Shown piece after piece: positions 16,594 to 24,214 of a stretch of 64,000 nucleotides of DNA (the stretch's first letter is position 1; the number at the start of each line of letters is the position of its first letter). The stretch is from positions 1,612,001 through 1,676,000 of the forward strand of contig JBGAJN010000001.1 of assembly GCA_044224905.1 (NCBI GenBank), written 5' to 3'. Source of the DNA: JBGAJN01 sp044224905 (GTDB lineage Bacteria > Verrucomicrobiota > Verrucomicrobiia > Limisphaerales > JBGAJN01). The notes below the pieces were generated by a model. It was not told where the DNA came from. It was given only the letters and a program-made list of their open reading frames with translations, and made no database searches. Made by a program: the position numbers and the translations under genes.

Positions 16594-18488
16594 ACCCAAC
16601 TTCATCCTTTCCTGGCTTCCCGGACTTCCGGGCCAACGTCACCTTTGTGCCGATTCAGTTCTTCACGCTGATGGTGCCGAATTGTTCGCGCGGCACGGTG
16701 CGCATCGTCGGCTATGCCTTGCGCAAGGTGCTGGGCTGGGTGGACGAACACGGCAATCCCACGCAGGAACAACTGCGTTTTACTTATCGCGAACTGATTG
16801 AGAGAGCCGGGGTCTCGCGCGAGTCCATTGCCGATGCCCTGCGCGAGGCGGTCGACTGCCATTTCCTCCGTTGCGTGCGAGCACCCCGGCCGGATCGCAG
16901 CGGCCAACCAGCTCAAAACGGGATCTACGAGCTTTGCTGGGACCAGGAGGGCCGTTACACGGACAACCCGGACGAGTTTCGAGGATTCTACTACCCGGAG
17001 GCTGCAGTCATGGATGTGGCGGACGGGGTGCACGCCGTGCCGCGTCCCAAGGCCGCCCGCAAAAACATCCCCAACGCCTTCTTCGATTACGTGCTGCCGC
17101 GCGAACGCTTGTCGGTGATTCGTGTCGTGAGCGCCCTGTTATTCTATTCCATCCAGTGGGGGCCGGGTGGCGAGCGCAAGGTGCCCGTGAGCCGCTCGAT
17201 CACCGAGTTGAGCCGACTCACCAAACTGTCGCGTCAGCACGTTCACGAAGCGGTGACGGAGGCGCGGCAGCGTGGCTACATCGAGCAGGTGGATGCCGGT
17301 TGTTTTGACCCGGCGGCAGGCCGGGAAAACCGGGCGGCGACCTATGGTATCCACTGGGCTCCCGCCGTCGCTTCCGGACGCGTCCTGCGGACTGGGCCGG
17401 AAGCCGCAGCCAACCTACCGGTCGGAAAAGGTGAACGGGAGGTGGACGGGACACCGGTTGGAAATGGTGAACGGCACCAGTCCATAAAGGTGAACGGGGA
17501 GCGGTCAACAATGGTGAACGGCATAAGGATTAAAACAGAACTTAAAACAGAACAAACAATAACAGGGAATCCGGTGCCGGCTGCTGCGGCTGGCTTTGAG
17601 TTGCTGACGAGAACCGGGTTTGATGAGTCCACCGCCCGTTTGCTCGCGGCCATGCATTCATTGGAAGCGATCCAGCGCCAGCTTGAATGGCTGCCCCTGC
17701 GGCACACTACCCGTAACCGCCTTGGCCTGCTCCGGCGTGCCATTGAACAGAATTGGGCCAAACCGGAGAGCATCGCACCAGCGGAGGAAGAACGGTTGAA
17801 ACTCGCCCGGACCTTCGCCCGCAGTTACTACGCCGCCTACCACGGCAACGAGGCGGAGTCCGCCGTGGAACCCTTTCCGAAAGATGTGGAGGTGGCGGCG
17901 CAGTTTAGTAAGCGACTGGCCGACCTAACTGACCATACAGACCCTGGCGGGTTGGGTCGGAAGTTCGGTGCTTGGATGCGAGCCAGGCATCGCGGTGATT
18001 CACGGGCCAAGCCTAATCTCTCCTTCGCCCTCGTCCTGCATGGTGAAGCCTTCCTGGGCGTCCTAAGACGCGAAAACTCTGTTCGGTTGAAGGCCGGCCT
18101 TGACCGGGAACGAAGCGAGCACCAGCGGGCCAGCGAGGCCGCCTACGGTGCCTATCTGCGCGAGGCCGAGGACGGTTTGAAACAGTCCGACCGGACACTC
18201 TATGAGCGTTTCACGCAGGAGCGCGCCCGCACCCGGCACGCCATGACCGGCGGCCTGTTTCTTGCTTCCGCCGACACACTGGCCCGATTCGACAGCGACG
18301 AGAGCCGGTTGCTGGCGCTGGCCGACTTCTGCCGGGGCCAGCCGGGTTCGCCGATTCTGGATTTCTGGGCCTGGGACCAACAACGGAATTCGCCCGCGAG
18401 TGAAATCTCGGCCATCCCCACCGATAGAATGGCCGTTCGGTTTGCGGAGCCGACCGCGACGGACGCAGGGCCGGGCGATAGAAGGTAA
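16578..18488 (+). CDS. Replication-initiator-like protein with winged-helix domains
   Basis: 636 residues from the ATG at 16578. Two winged-helix-like blocks are visible: residues 38-100 (YALRKVLGWVDE, FTYRELIERAGVSRESIADALREAVDCHFL) and about 200-240 (VSRSITELSRLTKLSRQHVHEAVTEARQRGYIEQ). A hydrophilic linker (about 284-345) follows; the DNA encoding it contains iterons and an AT-rich block. The C-terminal part (345-636) is helical with no recognised domain. The layout (N-terminal DNA-binding domain, origin inside the gene, C-terminal interaction domain) resembles lambda O and related phage/plasmid initiators. Position next to an RHH gene and parA supports a replication role. The specific Rep family is not identified. 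Confidence 0.65.
   Translation: MACEVNPTSSFPGFPDFRANVTFVPIQFFTLMVPNCSRGTVRIVGYALRKVLGWVDEHGNPTQEQLRFTYRELIERAGVSRESIADALREAVDCHFLRCVRAPRPDRSGQPAQNGIYELCWDQEGRYTDNPDEFRGFYYPEAAVMDVADGVHAVPRPKAARKNIPNAFFDYVLPRERLSVIRVVSALLFYSIQWGPGGERKVPVSRSITELSRLTKLSRQHVHEAVTEARQRGYIEQVDAGCFDPAAGRENRAATYGIHWAPAVASGRVLRTGPEAAANLPVGKGEREVDGTPVGNGERHQSIKVNGERSTMVNGIRIKTELKTEQTITGNPVPAAAAGFELLTRTGFDESTARLLAAMHSLEAIQRQLEWLPLRHTTRNRLGLLRRAIEQNWAKPESIAPAEEERLKLARTFARSYYAAYHGNEAESAVEPFPKDVEVAAQFSKRLADLTDHTDPGGLGRKFGAWMRARHRGDSRAKPNLSFALVLHGEAFLGVLRRENSVRLKAGLDRERSEHQRASEAAYGAYLREAEDGLKQSDRTLYERFTQERARTRHAMTGGLFLASADTLARFDSDESRLLALADFCRGQPGSPILDFWAWDQQRNSPASEISAIPTDRMAVRFAEPTATDAGPGDRR
17430..17521 (+). repeat. Iteron-like repeats inside the rep-like gene
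   Basis: GGTGAACGG occurs exactly at 17430-17438, 17466-17474, 17489-17497 and 17513-17521, with a one-mismatch copy GGTGGACGG at 17441-17449. Start-to-start spacings are 11, 25, 23 and 24 bases, the last three near two helical turns. All are in direct orientation and lie in the linker region of the gene, as the O-binding iterons do in phage lambda. Confidence 0.65.
17522..17566 (+). other. AT-rich putative DNA-unwinding element of the replication origin
   Basis: Directly after the last iteron is an A-rich, strand-asymmetric block with two adjacent copies of TTAAAACAGAAC (17530-17541 and 17542-17553) followed by a degenerate third (AAACAATAACAGG). It is the most AT-rich stretch in several kilobases of GC-rich sequence. 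Iterons followed by AT-rich 12/13-mers are the standard layout of an initiator-opened origin. Confidence 0.6.
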
Positions 18489-18563
18489 AAACTGACCCAC
18501 CCTCTTGGTTTACGGTTTCAAACATGATATGAAACCATTTCAAGGTTCTTCACGGAGGTAAAC

Positions 18564-18842
18564 ATGGGTCCCGAAACACATATGCAAAAACCAAAAGAAA
18601 AACCAGTCCATGAGGTCCGGATCGGCGCCATCAAGGCCGCACTCTGGAAAAACGACACCGAAAAAGGTGTCCGCTACAACGTCACGTTCTCGCGTGTCTA
18701 CAAGGAGAACGACGAGGAACCGTGGAAGTCCACCGACTCGTTCGGTCGCGACGACCTGCTGGTTCTCGCGAAGGTCGCGGATTTGGCCCACACCTGGATT
18801 TGCCAGCAGGCCAAAGAGAAACAAACAGACCCACGGGACTGA
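18564..18842 (+). CDS. Conserved small protein of mobile elements (92 aa), unknown function
   Basis: ATG at 18564 with a strong ribosome site (GGAGGT). The protein reads KPVHEVRIGAIKAALWKND, VRYNVTFSRVYKENDEEPWKSTDSFGRDDLLVLAKVADLAHTWI: three strands with a basic face, then a helix. I have the impression that this compact beta-rich family recurs on plasmids and in Planctomycetes/Verrucomicrobia; the shape is like small single-strand DNA-binding folds, but this is inference. It follows the rep-like gene by 75 bases and may belong to the replication module. Confidence 0.7.
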   Translation: MGPETHMQKPKEKPVHEVRIGAIKAALWKNDTEKGVRYNVTFSRVYKENDEEPWKSTDSFGRDDLLVLAKVADLAHTWICQQAKEKQTDPRD

Positions 18843-18991
18843 TCGGTTCCATACCGGTAAGTGACCGTTGCGGTTCTTACGAAGGTTCACGGCTTTTGAG
18901 AATTGAGCCCTTAATCAATTCTCCCCTTTTTCTTCCACACGTGCTCCATCGCTTTCAAAAGTTCCAAGACGCGTCCGCGTTATCTGGCACT

Positions 18992-19390
18992 TCATTCCAA
19001 ATGACCGTTTCTGCGCAACCACTCGTGGACGGCTTGCGCCACCATCTCCTGCTGGGTGAAAGGCTTCTCGCGGCGCAGCTTCCTTTCCATCGAGGCGCGC
19101 ATCAGTGCGACCGGCAATTCGGCCGGCAGACGAAACGACATGGAAACACTTCCGGTGAGGGGAGGAGTCCCAGGTTGAGCGGGCCGCTCCATCGCGGCGA
19201 TGGCAGTAACATCCTTCGCTTGCAATGGCGGACTGGCCGGCACCCCGTCGGCTGCGTGCGTGGACGATGGCGGCGACGCGGCCACCGCTGCGGCTGGCGC
19301 ACCGGCCGCGCCAGCACCAATGAACGCTCGAGCTTCCTCGCTCAGCCTACCCGTGTGCAAGGCTTCGCCCATCGTTCGCTTGAAATTCAT
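18992..19390 (-). CDS. ParA partner: RHH-type partition protein
   Basis: 132 residues from the ATG at 19390, overlapping the end of parA by 44 bases on the same strand. Residues 1-80 are a flexible Ala/Pro/Ser-rich tail. The C-terminal 48 residues (SVSMSFRLPAELPVALMRASMERKLRREKPFTQQEMVAQAVHEWL) form a strand-helix-helix of RHH type. A small RHH protein immediately downstream of parA is the arrangement of ParG/Omega-type partition systems, where it binds the centromere and represses the operon. The assignment rests on position and fold pattern. Confidence 0.65.
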   Translation of the reverse strand: MNFKRTMGEALHTGRLSEEARAFIGAGAAGAPAAAVAASPPSSTHAADGVPASPPLQAKDVTAIAAMERPAQPGTPPLTGSVSMSFRLPAELPVALMRASMERKLRREKPFTQQEMVAQAVHEWLRRNGHLE

Positions 19391-20009
19391 GCAGCCCTTC
19401 CAAAAGTTGTTTGATCTCTTCCATCGCTGTCGCCCCGCGCCGTCCCATCCGCCAGACCAGCGTGCCCTGTCCGGCGGCATCGGCGAATGCCTGGCGCAGG
19501 CGCAAGCCGCTGGCCACGGGAATGCCGAGCGACTGGACCGTCGCGAGCAGTTCGCGCGTGAGCCGGTATTGAATCTGAAGTTTGTTGGGCACGAGCACGG
19601 CCTGCGGCGGGCCACCGCGGATGCGTTGCGCCTGTCGCACGACGCGAATGGCTTCCTCCACCGCCCGCAGGTCCAGCACCGACGGACCGCACGGCAACAG
19701 GGCGAGATCGGCCACCAGCAGAACCGCCCGCGTCACTTCGGACAAGCCCGCCGGACCATCAATGACAACCCGGTCGAACTCCGCTGCGATACGTGGAACC
19801 TGGTCGAGGATTTCATCCGGCGTCTGCAAGCGGATGATTCTGATGTCGGGCGCGGCTTCGTGCAGCCACAGCGACGAAGCCCCCTGCGCATCGGCATCGA
19901 CCAAGACAGTCCGGTGGCCGCATTGCTGGTTCCACGCGGTGAGATGAACAGCGATGGTGGATTTGCCCACGCCGCCTTTGGAATTCGTCAGTGCGACGAC
20001 CGTGCCCAT
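19347..20009 (-). CDS. parA: ParA-family partition ATPase
   Basis: 220 residues from the ATG at 20009, preceded by GGAGGG. The deviant Walker A motif KGGVGKST (residues 11-18, with the signature first Lys) is followed by VVIDGPAGLSE (Walker B-like) and LALLPCGPSVLDLRAVEEAI. Its short N-terminus, without an extra HTH domain, puts it in the small ParA (type Ib) group that works with RHH partners, consistent with the gene after it. It should segregate the element by forming ATP-dependent patterns on the nucleoid. Confidence 0.9.
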   Translation of the reverse strand: MGTVVALTNSKGGVGKSTIAVHLTAWNQQCGHRTVLVDADAQGASSLWLHEAAPDIRIIRLQTPDEILDQVPRIAAEFDRVVIDGPAGLSEVTRAVLLVADLALLPCGPSVLDLRAVEEAIRVVRQAQRIRGGPPQAVLVPNKLQIQYRLTRELLATVQSLGIPVASGLRLRQAFADAAGQGTLVWRMGRRGATAMEEIKQLLEGLHEFQANDGRSLAHG

Positions 20010-20064
20010 GATTCCCTCCGAGAAAAGCCAAGCCTTCAAATGGCAGGCATGTTTGCTGAGTAGC

Positions 20065-20133
20065 ACGCAAGCAATCTTTCATGCAAGAGGGCTTGCAAGT
20101 TGGAGTGCGTGTTTGCAAGCAAGCTTGCTTGCA
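20065..20133. promoter_or_regulatory. TGCAAG inverted repeats upstream of parA: putative centromere/operator
   Basis: Within 70 bases before parA are GCAAGC (20067-20072), the inverted repeat TGCAAG-AGGG-CTTGCA (20082-20097), the palindrome CTTGCAAG (20092-20099) and a perfect 20-bp palindrome, TGCAAGCAAGCTTGCTTGCA (20114-20133). Repeated half-sites upstream of a small parA are the usual parS/operator layout for RHH partition proteins. Confidence 0.65.
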
Positions 20134-20337
20134 TTCCGGCACACCGTCCTCCCGCATCCAACTGCGCTGGCACGAGTAACCCCGCCTGGCGCGTTGCTGT
20201 AAACACGAACCTGCCGCGGAGCAAATCGCCATGACCAACGCTCGCCTCCGCCCGCTCGGCTCCACGAAACCCGTGGTCGGAGTTTGCAGAACCAGAAATG
20301 AACCACGTGATTTGACAGGTCTGGCAACATCGTCGCC

Positions 20338-20934
20338 GTGAAGCTGCATCCCAATCCATTTTACCGGCGCGTCCGGGCCGCCGTGCGCGAGCATCCGGCC
20401 TGGCAGAAGGCGTGGAGCGGAGTGGTGTTTCGCTCGGTGCCGCTCGAATTTGCCAAGCCCGAGCAGATTGTGGACGGAACGGGTGCGATGAAATCCGGCG
20501 CGCGCTGGAATCCGCCGGATGTCTTTGGGGCGCTCTATTGCAGCTTGAACCCCGGCACAGCCGCCGAGGAGAGCATGAGGTTGTTTGAGGCGGTGGGATT
20601 GAAACGCTCAACTGTAAAGCCGCGTTTGATTGTGGGGATTCGTTACCGGCTCAAGGCGGTCATCGACCTGCCCAAACTGGTCAGCGCGATTCCCGGCGCA
20701 GACCTCGCCGAACTGCTGGCCGAGGAGTGGCAGAAAATCAATGCCTAGGGCCGGGAAACTTTGGGGCAGGCGTTAGGGCGGGCCTTGTTCGACGCGCGAG
20801 TGGAGGGCTTTCTCGTGCCGTCCGCCCGCGTGCCGGACGCAATGAACTTGGTCGTCTTTCCCCGCCGTCTTCGGTCCGCCAGCCGGCAGCAGGTCTTGGA
20901 AGCGGCAGAACTGAAGACTTGGCTGAAGCCATAG
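20338..20934 (+). pseudogene. RES-domain toxin gene interrupted by an in-frame amber codon
   Basis: The first 136 codons from the GTG at 20338 encode a RES domain (VVFRSVPLEFA, GTGAMKSGARWNPPDVFGALYCS, AAEESMRLFE), the NAD+-degrading fold of RES-Xre toxins. A TAG at 20746-20748 ends it at QKINA. The same frame then continues GRETLGQALGRALFDARVEGFLVPSARVP and NLVVFPRRL, the expected C-terminal part of the family, to a TAG at 20932-20934. One base change (CAG to TAG) explains the break. The toxin is therefore inactive unless amber is read through. The cognate antitoxin gene is intact downstream. Confidence 0.75.
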
Positions 20935-20996
20935 TGCCTGCACAATTGCAGGTATTGTTGCTTGCAAAATGTTCTCAAACAGCCGATACATAAGCC

Positions 20997-21428
20997 ATGA
21001 AGACGATGATGGCCAAACGAAGCGCGGCTCCGAAATCCAGCCGCACGAACGGCACCCGCGCCCACAGCCTCAATGCGGCGGTGTTCACCACGCACACGGC
21101 GAAGGACGAGTTTTCCGTGCGCACCTTCTGTAGTTCCTTCGGGGTGACCCAGGATTCCTTCACGCGGCTGGCCGGCTTCTCGCCGCGCGCCGTGGCGCAT
21201 TGGGCCAGTGGACGGACCCCTGGCGGTTCGGCGCAGAAGCGTCTGACCGAGTTGACGCGCCTCTTCGACGCGCTGTCCGACCTGGTGGACGCCAAGGCCA
21301 TCGGCCAATGGCTCAAGCAGCCCAATCCCGCCTTCGAGGGTTCGACGCCCTTGCAGGTGATTGAGCGCGGCGAGACCGATCGCATTTGGCGCATGGTTTG
21401 GGAACTGCGAACCGGCAACGCGGGATAA
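20997..21428 (+). CDS. Xre/MbcA/ParS-type antitoxin
   Basis: 143 residues from the ATG at 20997. Residues 40-85 (FSVRTFCSSFGVTQDSFTRLAGFSPRAVAHWASGRTP) form an HTH of Xre type. The C-terminal block AIGQWLKQPNPAFEGSTPLQVIERGETDRIWRMVWEL is the toxin-binding domain of antitoxins paired with RES toxins (the PNPAF-G-TPL-L--GE pattern). It follows the broken RES gene by 62 bases. The order toxin-then-antitoxin is the reverse of the usual one. A TTGCA...TGCAA pair at 20946-20967 upstream could be its operator. Confidence 0.85.
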   Translation: MKTMMAKRSAAPKSSRTNGTRAHSLNAAVFTTHTAKDEFSVRTFCSSFGVTQDSFTRLAGFSPRAVAHWASGRTPGGSAQKRLTELTRLFDALSDLVDAKAIGQWLKQPNPAFEGSTPLQVIERGETDRIWRMVWELRTGNAG

Positions 21429-21740
21429 CGATCTCAGCGGAGATAGGATTCCCGCCCCGCAATTCCATTGCTGCCAGCGGAATCGTAACCGGCGTCTTTT
21501 CGGTTCAACCACGAAGGAAAGGCGCGATGAACCGTAGGGTTGATTTTATGGCGTGTCCGTCCGCGTCAAGGTTGTCACCCCGCCACCCTCCTGCTCCACC
21601 TTGACCCAGCCGGACCCGCCAGGGATTTGCCGCTAAGATTCATCGCGCGAATCCTGCTCAACGGGCAGACGGAGGAATAGGGCCGCTCCCTTCCGTGCAA
21701 TTCCTTAAGATTCCCGAAACCGTTTTCCCGGTGAGCGCGG
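21429..21740. other. Intergenic region before the transfer genes
   Basis: 312 bases with no convincing gene. It should hold the promoter of the AAA+/coupling-protein/relaxase operon and could hold oriT, but no nick-site motif was recognised. The only clear structure is the inverted repeat at its right edge (21743-21765). Confidence 0.4.
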
Positions 21741-22646
21741 ATGTGTTTGCAGAATATGCAAACACCACACGAAAGCCTGGCCCGACTGCGGAACGAACTT
21801 CCCCGCCGCATCCGTGGTCAGGCCGAGGCATTGACTCGTTTACAGAGTGCGCTGGCCCGGCGCGAATACAACGCCATCCCGCAGCACGGCCCGCGCGGGT
21901 GTTTTTTCTTTGCCGGTCCCACCGGTGTGGGGAAGACCGAAACCGCCAAGGCGATGGCCGAGATTCTGTGCCCGAAAAACGAACTGCTCCGCATCGACTG
22001 TTCGGAATACAAAACCTTTGACAGTTTTGAAGGGTTGCTCGGAAACCGCTCCGGCGACAGAGGCCGACTGGGGCGGGCTTACGACCGGAGTCCGGGCGGC
22101 GTGTGGCTCTGGGATGAAATCGAGAAGGCGCACCCGGAGCTGGTTCATTGGTTCCTGCAAATGGCCGATGCCGGGCGGTTGACGCTCGCGTGCGGCGACA
22201 CGCTCGACCTGCAGGGCATCTACCTCGTCATCACCAGCAATCTCGGTTCAGCGGAAATCATCGGTCGCGAACATCTGTCCTTCACCAGCCTGGAGCGCCA
22301 CGTTGTCGGTTGCATCAAACGGTTCCTGCGCCCGGAACTGCTCGCGCGGTTCGGCAAGCCGTTTGTGTTTCGCCCGCTGAACCGGAAGGTGCAGGCGGAA
22401 ATTACCGAGCAACATCTGGAAGCGCTGTTGGACTGGCATCGACAACAGGGGCGCCAAATTGAGTTCCAGCCCGACGTCCTGTCCTTCCTCATTCATCGCG
22501 GATTCTCCCGCGATTTTGGTGCTCGGGCGCTGCGGAACTTCATCGAGGAAATGGTCGGTGACGCCGTGGTGGATGATCTCGACGCCGGAGGCAACGGCAG
22601 CGGGCGGCTGACCACCAGTGGTGACCATTTGAATTTGGTTGCATGA
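21741..22646 (+). CDS. Clp-like single-domain AAA+ ATPase
   Basis: 301 residues from 21741 (or 296 from the ATG at 21756). It is one Clp/Hsp100-type AAA+ module: GQAEALTRLQSAL, Walker A GPTGVGKTETAKAMAE, LLRIDCSEYKTFDSFEGLLG, Walker B GVWLWDEIEKAHPE, sensor-1 LVITSNLG, an Arg-finger region (RFLRPELLARFGKPFVFRPL) and the small D2 lid (FLIHRGFSRDFGARALRNFIEE). There is no N-domain or ClpP-binding loop, so it probably remodels a protein complex such as the relaxosome. It overlaps the coupling-protein gene by ATGA, which links it to conjugation. Confidence 0.8.
   Translation: MCLQNMQTPHESLARLRNELPRRIRGQAEALTRLQSALARREYNAIPQHGPRGCFFFAGPTGVGKTETAKAMAEILCPKNELLRIDCSEYKTFDSFEGLLGNRSGDRGRLGRAYDRSPGGVWLWDEIEKAHPELVHWFLQMADAGRLTLACGDTLDLQGIYLVITSNLGSAEIIGREHLSFTSLERHVVGCIKRFLRPELLARFGKPFVFRPLNRKVQAEITEQHLEALLDWHRQQGRQIEFQPDVLSFLIHRGFSRDFGARALRNFIEEMVGDAVVDDLDAGGNGSGRLTTSGDHLNLVA
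21743..21765. promoter_or_regulatory. 9-bp inverted repeat across the start of the AAA+ gene
   Basis: GTGTTTGCA (21743-21751) and TGCAAACAC (21757-21765) are perfect inverted repeats with a 5-base spacer. The repeat covers both candidate ATGs (21741 and 21756). The TTGCA/TGCAA half-sites resemble those upstream of parA, so the same or a related repressor may control the transfer operon. Confidence 0.5.
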
Positions 22647-24151
22647 ACCGCACCGACTGCCTCATCGCGGCAACGCTGGCCGGGGCGGCAGGCCTCGCTT
22701 GGAATTATCTGCCATCTGCACCGTGCTGGCTGACTATCGGTGGGCTGGGTGTAACGGCCGGGGTGTGGCTGGAATGGCGCGTACACCGGCAGCGGACGAC
22801 CGTGGTCGAGTTGGGCGGTCTGGCTTGGGACCGCAACGCCTTCTGCCAGGGCTGGCTCATCACCGGAGCGACCGGCTCCGGCAAGACCCGTTCCGGGATT
22901 CACCAACTGCTCCACCAACTGTTCCACCGCGGCTTCCGCTTCGGCCTGCTGTGCATTGATGACAAGGGCGTCCTGTTCGAGACGCTGGTCGGGATGGCGC
23001 GGCACTTTGGCCGCGAGGCCGACACCACCCTGCTCCAAGTGCGTCCGAACGAAGCCGGCGAGGACTGGAAACCGACGCACCGTTTCAACCTGACCGGTGA
23101 CCGCTCGATTCCCGCCGGGACTTACGCCCGTTGCGTGGTGGACACGGCGGTCGCGCTGGGCAACCGGCAGGAGCAAAGTTTCTTCCGCCGCGCGGCACAG
23201 ATTCTGATCGGGCAGGGACTGACCGCGCTCGAAGCGCTCGGCTACGACGTGACGCTGGAGAACGTCCACAACCTGCTGACAAACCTCGCCGACTTGCAAT
23301 CGGCCATCACAGAACTACGCGACCGGCCGGCGACAGCGGAACTCGCGCGGCAGCTCCAGGATTTTCTCAATCAACCGCCCGAGCAGCGCGCGGGCGTTGT
23401 CGGCACGGTCTCCAACTACCTCCACTACTTCACGACGCCGGAAGTGGCGGAAGTCTTTTCCCGCGACAGCACCTTCTCGCTGGGTGAACTCGATCAGGGG
23501 AAGATCATCTGCCTCGCCCTGCCGCAGCGGCTCCAAACGGAGCGCCGTTATCTGGGCACCTTTCTCAAGCAGCTTTTTCATCTGCACGTCCTGCGTCGCT
23601 TCGACCGGCCCCGCGACGAAAGGGAAAAACAAAACCTCCTCGTGCTTCTGGCAGATGAAGCGCAACACTTCGTGACCGCCAGCGAAGACGGCCTGAGCGA
23701 CCACTCGCTGGTGGACGTGATCCGCGAAGCGGGTGCCGCCTTCATCGCGGCGACGCAAAGCACTACTTCTCTCATCCCGCCGCTGGGCGTCGAGCAGTCC
23801 AAGGTTTTCACCCTGAACCTGCGCAACCGGCTCATCTTCACCGCCGCCGACGAGGACGATGCGAAGGCCAGCGCCGATTTCCTTGGAAAGAAAACCGTTC
23901 TCGAACGGAGCTGGACGACCAGCGACGGAAAGCGTTCGCAGACGCGGACCGAGACCGAGGCTTACCGGGTGAAGACCCACGAACTGCGCAAGCTCCGGAA
24001 GCACCAGTGCCTCGTGGTTCATGCCGACAAAGGATTCCGCAAGACGGTGCTGCCCCCGCTGGAAGCCGACGGCCAGGTGTCCCCGTGGTTCGGGTGGTGG
24101 CGCGGTTTGTGGCGCAGAGTGCTTTCCTATCGGCGAGCCCGAACGAAGTGA
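22643..24151 (+). CDS. Type IV coupling protein (VirD4/TraD-like)
   Basis: 502 residues. Two hydrophobic segments in the first 45 residues anchor it in the inner membrane. Walker A GATGSGKT is at about 75-82 and Walker B LLVLLADEAQHF near 333-344, followed by an AGAAFIAATQSTTSLIP sensor block. It would bring the relaxase-DNA complex to the secretion channel and power DNA transfer. Start by ATGA overlap with the AAA+ gene; the relaxase gene follows after 63 bases. The length is at the short end for the family and no all-alpha domain is evident. Confidence 0.9.
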   Translation: MNRTDCLIAATLAGAAGLAWNYLPSAPCWLTIGGLGVTAGVWLEWRVHRQRTTVVELGGLAWDRNAFCQGWLITGATGSGKTRSGIHQLLHQLFHRGFRFGLLCIDDKGVLFETLVGMARHFGREADTTLLQVRPNEAGEDWKPTHRFNLTGDRSIPAGTYARCVVDTAVALGNRQEQSFFRRAAQILIGQGLTALEALGYDVTLENVHNLLTNLADLQSAITELRDRPATAELARQLQDFLNQPPEQRAGVVGTVSNYLHYFTTPEVAEVFSRDSTFSLGELDQGKIICLALPQRLQTERRYLGTFLKQLFHLHVLRRFDRPRDEREKQNLLVLLADEAQHFVTASEDGLSDHSLVDVIREAGAAFIAATQSTTSLIPPLGVEQSKVFTLNLRNRLIFTAADEDDAKASADFLGKKTVLERSWTTSDGKRSQTRTETEAYRVKTHELRKLRKHQCLVVHADKGFRKTVLPPLEADGQVSPWFGWWRGLWRRVLSYRRARTK

Positions 24152-24214
24152 GGGTTCAGCGATAGGAGTTGGTGTCCTCGCGCCAGCCTCTCAAAAACAA
24201 ACCACGATTGATTC

